Shown: positions 56,701 through 64,000 of the stretch, one piece after another
Numbering within the stretch: position 1 is the stretch's first letter
Layout: each line of letters begins with the position of its first letter
NCBI RefSeq assembly: GCF_000003815.2
Contig: NC_049987.1
Location: 15,261,883-15,325,882, forward strand
Origin: Branchiostoma floridae
Lineage: Eukaryota; Chordata; Leptocardii; Amphioxiformes; Branchiostomatidae
Direction: 5' to 3'
Length of the DNA: 64,000 nucleotides
Program-made: the position numbers and the translations under genes
The notes under the pieces: model-generated
The model's input: the letters and a program-made list of their open reading frames with translations, nothing else
Databases searched by the model: none
Told to the model about the DNA's origin: nothing

Positions 56701-59700
56701 GGCATTTCGCCGTAAGAGATTTCGTGATGTTCCATGTTCGCCGCAAAATGTAGCTAGCCGTGCGGTGTCGTTGCGACACACTCGCCGTAGCCGTGTCAGG
56801 CATTTCGCCGTCTGAGATTTCGTGATGTCCCATGTAAGACATCACAATTTCACCGCGAAATGCAACTTACCGCGCGGGTTCGTTGCAACGCCTTCGCCGT
56901 GTCAGGCATTCCGCCGCAACCGTGTCGGGATCGTGAATGACATCACGTATTAAATCAACGCAAAATGCATATAGCCCCGCGGGCCCGTTTCAACACCAAT
57001 AACATAGGAAGCGGACCGGCATCCAAGTTTCGCATGTAGGCAGTGTAGTTTTGTAGAAATCTTACACATTTCTACAATGGATCCTGTAGACATTTGTAGT
57101 GAAGTAGAAATCCTACATAATCCTACAGTCGTCACTGTAGACATTTGTAGAGAGGGACACAGGAAGCGGACCATCCAAGTTTTACATGTAGGCAGTGTAG
57201 TTTTGTAGAAATTCTACACATTTCTACAATGGTTCTTGTAGACATTTGTAGTGATGTAGAAATCCTACACAATTCTACAGTCGTTGCTGTAGATATTTGT
57301 AGAGAGGGACATAGGAAGCGGACCATCCAAGTTTCACATGTAGGCAGTGTAGTTTTGTAGAAATTCTACACATTTCTACAATGGTTCTTGTAGACATTTG
57401 TAGTGATGTAGAAATCCTACACATTTCTACACTTGTCACTGTAGATATTTGTAGAGAGGGACATAGGAAGCGGACCATCCAAGTTTCACATGTAGGCAGT
57501 GTAGTTTTGTAGAAATTCTACACATTTCTACAATGGTTCCTGTAGACATTTGTAGTGAAGTAGAAATCCTACATAATCCTACAGTCGTCACTGTATACAT
57601 TTGTAGAGAGGGACACAGGAAGCGGACCTGGATCCAAGTTTTACATGTAGGCTGAGTGTAGTTTTGTAGAAATTCTACACATTTCTACAATGGTTCTTGT
57701 AGACATTTGTAGTGATGTAGAAATCCTACACAATTCTACAGTCGTCGCTGTAGATATTTGTAGAAAGGGACAAAGGAGGCGGACCATCCAAGTTTCACAT
57801 GTAGGCAGTGTAGTTTTGTAGAAATTCTACACATTTCTACAATGGTTCCTGTAGACATTTGTAGTGAAGTAGAAATCCTACATAATCCTACAGTCGTCAC
57901 TGTATACATTTGTAGAGAGGGACACAGGAAGCGGACCTGGATCCAAGTTTTACATGTAGGCTGAGTGTAGTTTTGTAGAAATTCTACACATTTCTACAAT
58001 GGTTCTTGTAGACATTTGTAGTGATGTAGAAATCCTACACAATTCTACAGTCGTCGCTGTAGATATTTGTAGAAAGGGACAACGGAAGCGGACGATCCAA
58101 GTTTCACATGTAGGCAGTGTAGTTTTGTAGAAATTCTACACATTTCTACAATGGTTCTTGTAGACTTTTGTAGTGATGTAGAAGTCCTACATAATCCTAC
58201 AATCGTCACTGTAGACATTTGTAGAGAGGGACACAGGAAGCGGACCATCCAAGTTTCACATGTAGGCAGTGTAGTTTTGTAGAAATTCTACACATTTCTA
58301 CAATGGTTATTGTAGATATTTGTAGTGATGTAGAAATCCTACACATTTCTACACTTGTCACGTATTGAGANNNNNNNNNNNNNNNNNNNNNNNNNNNNNN
58401 NNNNNNNNNNNNNNNNNNNNNNNNNNNNNNNNNNNNNNNNNNNNNNNNNNNNNNNNNNNNNNNNNNNNNNGGAGGCCGGTCGAAAAAAAAATATGATAGG
58501 AATAGGTCACGATTTTTCCCACCAACCTCTGCTTGGAGAGTATGATTATGTAGGATTTTTACATCACTACTAATGTCTACAGGAACCATTGTAGAAATAG
58601 GTAGAATTTCTACAAAACTACACTGCCTACATGTGAAACTTGGATGGTCCGCTTTCTATGTCCCCCTCTACAAATATCTACAGTTACGACTGTAGGATTA
58701 TGTAGGATTTCTACATCACTACAAATGTCTACAGGAACCATTGTAGAAATGTGTAGAATTTCTACAAAACTACACTGCCTACATGTGAAACTTGGATGGT
58801 CCGCTTCCTGTGTCCCTCTCTACAAATGTCTACAGTGACGATTGTAGGATTATGTATGATTTCTACATCACTACAAATGTCTACAAGAACCATTGTAGAA
58901 ATGTGTAGAATTTCTACAAAACTACACCGCCTACATGTAAAACTTGGATGGTCCGCTTCCTGTGTCCCTCTCTACAAATATCTACAGTGACAACTGTAGA
59001 AATATGTAGGATTTCTACATCACTACAGATGTCTACAGGAACCATTGTAGAAATGTGTAGAATTTCTACAAAACTACACTGCCTACATGTGAAACTTGGA
59101 TGGTCCGCTCCCTGTGTCCCTCTCTACAAATATCTATAGTGACAAGTGTAGAAATGTGTAGAAATGTCTACATCACTACAAATGTCTACAGGAAGCATTG
59201 TAGAAATGTGTAGAATTTCTACAAAACTACACTGCCTACATGTAAAACTTGGATGGTCCGCTTCCTGTGTCCCTCTCTACAAATGTCTACAGTGACGACT
59301 GTAGGATTATGTAGGATTTCTACATCACTACAAATGTCTACAGGAACCATTGTAGAAATGTGTAGGATTTCTACAAAACCACACTGCCTACATGCGAAAC
59401 TTGGATGCCGGTCCGCTTCCTATGTTTTTGGTGTTGAAACGGGCCCGCGGGGCTATATGCATTTTGCGTTGATTTAATACGTGATGTCATTCACGATCCC
59501 GACACGGTCACGGCGGAATGCCTGACACGGCGAAGGCGTTGCAACGAACCCGCGCGGTAAGTTGCATTTCGCGATGAATTTGTGATGTCTTACATGGGAC
59601 ATCACGAAATCTCAGACGGCGAAATGCCTGACACGGCTACGGCGAGTGTGTCGCAACGACACCGCACGGCTTGCTACATTTTGCGGCGAACATGGAACAT

Positions 59701-62700
59701 CACGAAATCTCTTACGGTGAAATGCCAGACACGGCTACGGCGTGGGTGTCGCAACGACACCGCACGGCTAGCTGCATTTCGCGGCGAATTCGTGATGTGG
59801 TACATGGAGCATCCTAAATTTTGAATCTGCACAGATATTGTGACTTCACGTCAGTGGACAAGTTTCAAGAAGGACTGGACAAGAAACGGCTCGCACTGGA
59901 AAGGGCAATCGTTATGTACATGGAAGAGGTATGGTGCATACCATTTTGTTCAATGTTCCATCTCTGGTTAGAATGTATTCATTATGAGATACCCATCACC
60001 AATGTCTGGAGAATAACTAGTATTACTACGGTTAATGCTGTTTAGAACTACAGGCAGGAACGAAAGAGTTGACATCTGATTTGTAGACGATAAAATCAGT
60101 TTTTACTGTTATCCGTAGGTATGTGACACTGTACTTTCTATTTTTTCCCGTTCCACTGGAACCAATTATGTTATCCGTGCCTGTCTTTTAAGAAACATAG
60201 TTTACCAGTTTGGCACAAAGCTGACACACACAAAAAAATGATCCAAAATAGTATCCATTGTAATCCAAATTCCAAGGGCTGTTACACACTCACTCACTAT
60301 CAGGTCAAACAAATAAATTGTCTAACCCACTTCCAGTCAAAATGGCATATGCACTAACTTGTATAGGGCATGCATGCTTGCATGCATGAATATGAATAAT
60401 TTGATTTCTGTATTCCAGAATATTTTTAACAGCGGCGATCGAGCAAAATGTTACATTGGATGCAGTCTAACTTAGAACAGTCATCAGGCCCTGATTTAAA
60501 AATAGGCATTGAAAGCCACTATGTGGTGACGTCACTGTCATGTGACGTCAGTGTTAAGGGTCGAGTGGTCACTCTCTTCCAAAATGGCGTGATTGTACAA
60601 TCACAGTGTGTGAATAAAGCTCACTTTGAAGACCCCGTTCACATGGGAAAAAAGCAAGTGAGTTAAACGAGGAATCCGATTAAAATGACCAATCCAAAGC
60701 CAAAGTGAACAGAACTAATCCGATTGGATTACCCATTTTGGATTGGATTGGATTGGATTGCAATCCACCTCGCGAGGTGGATTCGACGCGCGCAATCTGA
60801 TTGCCGCGCAATCCGATTGACCAGAATCGCCCATGTGAACACAATTGGATTGGATTCGGGCTTGTTTCATGGTTTTGACGTCATACATACGGGTACAGTG
60901 GATATTAACCATGCAACCATACTTACAACATGGCTAAAAAGTATGATACACGGGTTAGAAAAGAAGTTTATGGGCAAGTTTGCTTGCAAAAATCATCTTA
61001 CCGCTATGGTTAACAACCGGACGCCGCAAGATTCGCCGGAACATGTGCACCGGTTCTTTCCGAAAATCGGCAGTGCGGCAGAAGACCGACTGGTTCATTT
61101 TGGCAATATCGCCCATGAAGATATAATGTGTGGTTTCGTTTCTCTCTTCTGTTGTTGGAGTCAATGTCCCAACACCACTAAAAAGGCAAATATTCTACGG
61201 GAAAAACAGTCAGAAGCGTGTCTAAACAGAATTTTCCAGCTTGGGTCACTTCACTGCATGCAAGCATGGGCGAGCAGTTTTTTCAAAACGAAACACAGAC
61301 TTTTATTTCAGATAAATACGTGATGAAGTCAAATGTTTTGGTAGCATTTTCCCCTATTCATGCAACTTCTGCAACAGATACATTTTATATAGTTAAATGT
61401 AGAGTATAATCACACCGCGCGTAACATTTCTACCCCCAGTTTAATAAACTATCCCAATGACCCCGCATGACCTAGAAGCCGCCACTTTCGTCAGTGTGTG
61501 TTGCGGGCCGTCGACGCGTCAAAATCTGGCCAAAGCCGGCCGATTTCTCAACAATTATAATCAATATCGATGTCGCTACATCCTTCAAAATTATAAGGTA
61601 GTCTGGCAACATTTTGGAAAAACTACGCGTGCCCGCGGCGGTCGTTGGAAACAGGACGCGTGCCGCGGTAAAGAGTTTAATCCGATTGTGTGGTCGCGGT
61701 CGCAAGTTTGAGTTTTATCCGATTGTATAAAACTCATGTAAACACATTTTTTTAATCCGATAGAAAATTTCAATCGGATTCCTTGTTTAACTCACTTGCA
61801 ATTTTTTCTTTTTTTGTTGACAGGGATCCCATTGACGCAGCTCAGAGGAACGACACTTGACACACTTCTTGGTCCTAATAACTTGCCAAGTTGCATTCCT
61901 TATAAACATATGGGAATAATTAGTGTATGAAACCTTTTCATGAACTCACTGCGTATAACTCCGATGACTGATCCGGCTTTTTTTCTCCACAGGGACCAGT
62001 GCCCACCACGGATTTCCGCCTAACGGGGGGCAAACCTGGATGTACGACTGAAGACTTGGGCGTGAAGGGGGGTAGTTCAGGAACTACCTACCCAACATGG
62101 CTGGAACTCATCAATGGGGATACTTATAAGGTAGGAGGCAACGGAGAAAGCACCGAATGAGCGAAGCGTAGTGGTTTATCATTCCTACAAGTGTGAATTA
62201 TTTGTTAGTTATCAACGCACGTCTCACGTCTTTTTGATTTAGAACTGGAGGTTTGTGAATAGTCCACATAGCCTGGTGTGTTTTTCCCTAACAAATACAA
62301 CTGTGGTAACCAGAATAACTTGAAGGCTTTCATATCACTATCATAACTTTGCTGTTTTAATTGCAGATCATCTTTGATATTCCTGAAAACATCAACGACG
62401 ACATTACGAAGAACACAGAGGCCTTTCTGGTTCATGCCAGGGGAAAGTAAGAACCTAAACATTCCTTATACAGAGCTCATCAACAATGTACATACTAATA
62501 TAATCTACGGGTGGATACCGGTACGATGTACCAGTACATCATTTTTCTTGTTGGAAAGGTACGAAAAAAACAGCCCTCAAAATAAATAGACCGGTTTTGG
62601 ACCAAGTAGGAAATGAATAGATTATATTGGCAGGGGTTTACAAGTTTTGGCGCTTACAGATTCAGAAAAAATTAAAAGAGGCAAGTAGAGTAGAGTTTAA

Positions 62701-63556
62701 AGCCAATTCGACCAAGTTTCTACAGTCAAACTTATAGAGTGTGGATTTTAAAACGCCAATAGCAGTCGAATACTCCGCCAAATATATATTTTTTTAGAAA
62801 CTTGGACTATTGTTTTGAGTATCAACCATTCACAAGTTTTCACGATTAGGTCGGTCCAGGTTCAGGTCCGGACCTGGACCTGGTCCTCTGGACCTGAAAT
62901 GTACCTGTAACTGAATTTTCTGTCCCGCTATCTTTACCCTAAACTTATCTGATACCTTTATGGTGAATTGCTAAACTATTTGATTTTCAAATAGTTATTG
63001 GTGCAACAACCCACAAAACTGATTTTTTTCAACAGATGGAATTGTCACATTGCCGGAGCACCAATGCACATGTACAACAGCCGTAACAATGGCGGTAGTG
63101 GCGATACCAACAACAAGAAGGTAAGTCCAGCCAGACAACGTGTTCATTATCTAACTGACAACACGTTCAGGAATTTAAAGGTTGCTGGCCACGGTAACGT
63201 GCACTATAAATTGCGTGACCAGTGTCACTTTGTTTTCCTCTATGTGACCCCAATAGAACAAGCCATGACCTATTTCATGGACCAATGTTAGGGCTATACT
63301 GGATGTTTTGTGACTATCAAACCCACGTGTAGTACGACGATACCTTGTATAATTTTGACTCTGAGCTGCGTAATGCTCTATTTAGAGTTATTTACAATGG
63401 TGGAGGATGTAACGTTACATGTACATTTGTCAGAACATGTGTTGAACAAACTTCTATTTACAAACACAGGTCTCCTGCTTTGGTTTTGTGATGACATACG
63501 ATGAAGCATCCGGAACGTTTGATGTCACGCCTCAAGACCAAGAAGCATCCAAACAG
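47733..63556 (+). CDS. MACPF (perforin-like) domain protein, 3' end outside the window
   Basis: Eighteen exons, all in phase (753 codons so far): 47733-47862, 48465-48581, 49279-49452, 49636-49709, 50071-50168, 50586-50736, 52751-52863, 53265-53412, 53980-54062, 54753-54859, 55004-55242, 55634-55878, 56172-56267, 59835-59928, 61993-62130, 62367-62446, 63036-63120, 63470-63556. The N-terminus is a signal peptide or signal anchor (MKRIVGVGVPLVLILAVSAY) followed by a dibasic KRS site that could be cleaved. An acidic, Glu/Asp-rich pro-region follows (exons 3-5). The MACPF core has GCAYIGVGFDGRGDY near its start and the family signature RYGTHFIKSAKFGG (exon 11). MACPF proteins form membrane pores in immunity or act in development. 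The part after the core (exons 15-18, Cys and Gly rich) is not recognised. Introns 13 and 14 carry large mobile elements. Confidence 0.9.
50232..50249. repeat. Poly-C run
   Basis: About 18 consecutive C in intron 5 of the MACPF gene; assembly length is uncertain at such runs. Confidence 0.85.
51530..52300. repeat. Related repeat fragments in MACPF intron 6
   Basis: Blocks at about 51535-51660 and 52165-52295 share TTATCCTCTT, TTTTGACAAAAA-like and GCCCCTGC landmarks and end near AGCTATCTA. They are followed at 52300-52480 by a copy of the repeat also seen at 15755-15915. Confidence 0.5.
52950..53182. repeat. (CA)n run and diverged MULE-type miniature element
   Basis: A short ACAC microsatellite (about 52945-52962) is followed by a sequence from about 52999 containing CAAGCAGATCCTACGATAGC and AGCCGG, related to the MITE at 35476-35583, and ending near AAATCTGCCTGGATATTAC. 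Confidence 0.55.
55226..55265 (+). promoter_or_regulatory. Duplicated splice donor of MACPF exon 11
   Basis: A 17-bp tandem duplication (GGTGGGGATACGGTAAT twice) creates two donors, after 55242 and 55259. The next exon has two AG acceptors, starting at 55630 or 55634. The pairs 55242/55634 and 55259/55630 both keep the frame; the second adds seven residues. Mixed pairs shift it. Confidence 0.7.
56314..56413. other. Assembly gap (100 N)
   Basis: Placeholder gap in MACPF intron 13, before the palindromic element. Confidence 0.95.
57036..58365. repeat. 152-bp satellite, left side (nine units)
   Basis: Nine units, starting at about 57036, 57187, 57339, 57492, 57645, 57802, 57955, 58110 and 58262. 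Each has GTAGGCAGTGTAGTTTTGTA, the near-palindrome TGTAGAAATTCTACA, and many TGTAG/CTACA pairs that would fold. Confidence 0.9.
58371..58470. other. Assembly gap (100 N) at the palindrome centre
   Basis: Lies where the satellite changes orientation, a common place for assembly to fail. A short unique stretch with CCTCTGCTTGGAG (58526-58538), the end of the 22600-type foldback element, follows it. Confidence 0.95.
58555..59410. repeat. 152-bp satellite, right side (six units, inverted)
   Basis: Same unit as 57036-58365 in the opposite orientation; landmarks CACTGCCTACATGT at about 58621, 58771, 58924, 59077, 59229 and 59383. Confidence 0.9.
60654..61799. mobile_element. 1.15-kb TIR element in MACPF intron 14
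   Basis: GCAAGTGAGTTAAACGAGGA (60654) through about 60687 is mirrored at 61767-61799 with few mismatches, giving ~33-bp terminal inverted repeats. Near the left end, reiterated GGATTGGATT leads into a perfect 22-bp palindrome at 60762-60783 (AATCCACCTC/GAGGTGGATT). An ORF of 199 codons (60724-61323) and a shorter one (61457-61711) lie inside. Neither shows a transposase motif I recognise, and their N-terminal part is made of the repeats, so they may be chance. DNA-transposon derivative, class not determined. Confidence 0.65.
62845..62900. repeat. Short palindromic cluster in MACPF intron 16
   Basis: CAGGTCCGGACCTG is a perfect palindrome, followed by GACCTGGTCC and further GGACCTG copies. 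No function assigned. Confidence 0.5.
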
Positions 63557-64000
63557 GTACTTCACCAATTTCACTGTTTATAGGTATTCATTGGTTTAGT
63601 CATTGGTGTACTTTTTTTACTCGTTTACACGAGTATCTTACAAGTGATAATGTTTACTGAAAGCACAGTGTCAGATGAACTGTAATTTTTGAAAGAAAAA
63701 TGTACTTAATCAAATACCAAACTGTCCAGCAAAAGCCTTTGTCAAGAAATGATCAATGCAGCAATGCTTCTGCGATGCCATGAAAGATAACACGTGATTC
63801 TATGAGCAGTGGATCATAAGTTGCAGAAAGTTTATGGCTCCCCCCCGTCTCTGATAAAGAATGACCACATCTAAAAAAAATGGCTTCTTTTGCTTTTGCT
63901 AAAATGTTAGATAAAAGTTTTCATAAACTCTCTTTCATAAAGATTCTTTTGTTCTCGCAAGTTGAGGCCAGTTTTGTACTGAAAACTTACATGCAGTTTA

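Larger units (their letters stand above)
56614..59813. mobile_element. Second giant palindrome, in MACPF intron 13
   Basis: Outer arms (56614-56990 and 59430-59813) are reverse complements, each made of three to four ~107-bp GC-rich units with ATTTCGCCGTAAGAGATTTC, TGCAGCTAGCCGTGCGGTGT and CGTTGCAACAC-like motifs. Inner parts are a 152-bp satellite, in opposite orientation on the two sides of a gap. No gene is visible. ORFs in the satellite shift frame from unit to unit because 152 is not a multiple of three, and are not genes. The right end is about 21 bp before the acceptor of exon 14. Confidence 0.8.

Noticed and set aside
57132-59477. Repeated ORFs of 63-74 codons starting MVRFLCPSLQ
   Set aside because: They are the 152-bp satellite read in frame for less than one and a half units each; the period is not a multiple of three and frames shift between units.
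61810-61860. MACPF exon after TTGACAG at about 61824
   Set aside because: Phase 0 gives GGATCCCATTGA with an immediate stop; the acceptor at 61990-61992 fits the phase and stays open.

Overview
The window is metazoan genomic DNA with intron-rich genes, dense miniature inverted-repeat elements and several retrotransposons. My best guess is a cephalochordate (amphioxus, Branchiostoma). This rests on gene style, repeat density and the gene families present (P450, tyrosine kinase, MACPF, RecQ-like helicase), not on a database match. Four runs of exactly 100 N (29324-29423, 33128-33227, 56314-56413, 58371-58470) are assembly gaps of unknown true size.

Layout. 0.2-4.0 kb: terminal exon of an unrecognised plus-strand gene, tail to tail with a minus-strand RecQ-like helicase whose C-terminal tail is encoded by a minisatellite. 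4.1-9.3 kb: a decayed L1-like retrotransposon. 9.3-14.5 kb: non-coding repeats. 14.7-21.6 kb: a complete ten-exon minus-strand cytochrome P450 (494 codons, all splice phases agree). 23.6-30.7 kb: a 292-bp satellite interrupted by a 6.1-kb near-perfect palindrome. Its arms carry a Bcl-2-like ORF, a ribonucleotide reductase small-subunit fragment and an array of CTCCGGAG palindromes; its unique centre holds the start of a C2H2/acidic ORF. 31.4-32.8 kb: a duplicate of the P450 last exon plus 3' flank. 33.7-38.9 kb: two convergent tyrosine-kinase genes, only the kinase C-lobe exons visible. 39.0-43.7 kb: a nearly intact CR1/L2-like retrotransposon in which ORF1 and ORF2 share a frame and are separated by one TAG. 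44.1-46.4 kb: an unrecognised ORF split by a 1.7-kb insertion made of short hairpins. 47.7-64 kb: a plus-strand MACPF (perforin-like) gene with 18 exons that join in frame and run off the window. One of its introns carries a second giant palindrome (3.2 kb, built on a 152-bp satellite) ending about 21 bp before a splice acceptor, and the next intron carries a 1.15-kb TIR element.

The host genes do not form an obvious pathway. The most unusual content is the 24150-30294 palindrome. It has matching ends, subterminal repeats and a near-repeat of the target at both borders, so it looks like a transposed unit. It combines genes of the kind also found in large DNA viruses (an apoptosis-regulator-like ORF and a nucleotide-metabolism fragment) with a repeat array that shares sequence with the tail of the reductase fragment. 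I see no transposase, integrase or polymerase in it.
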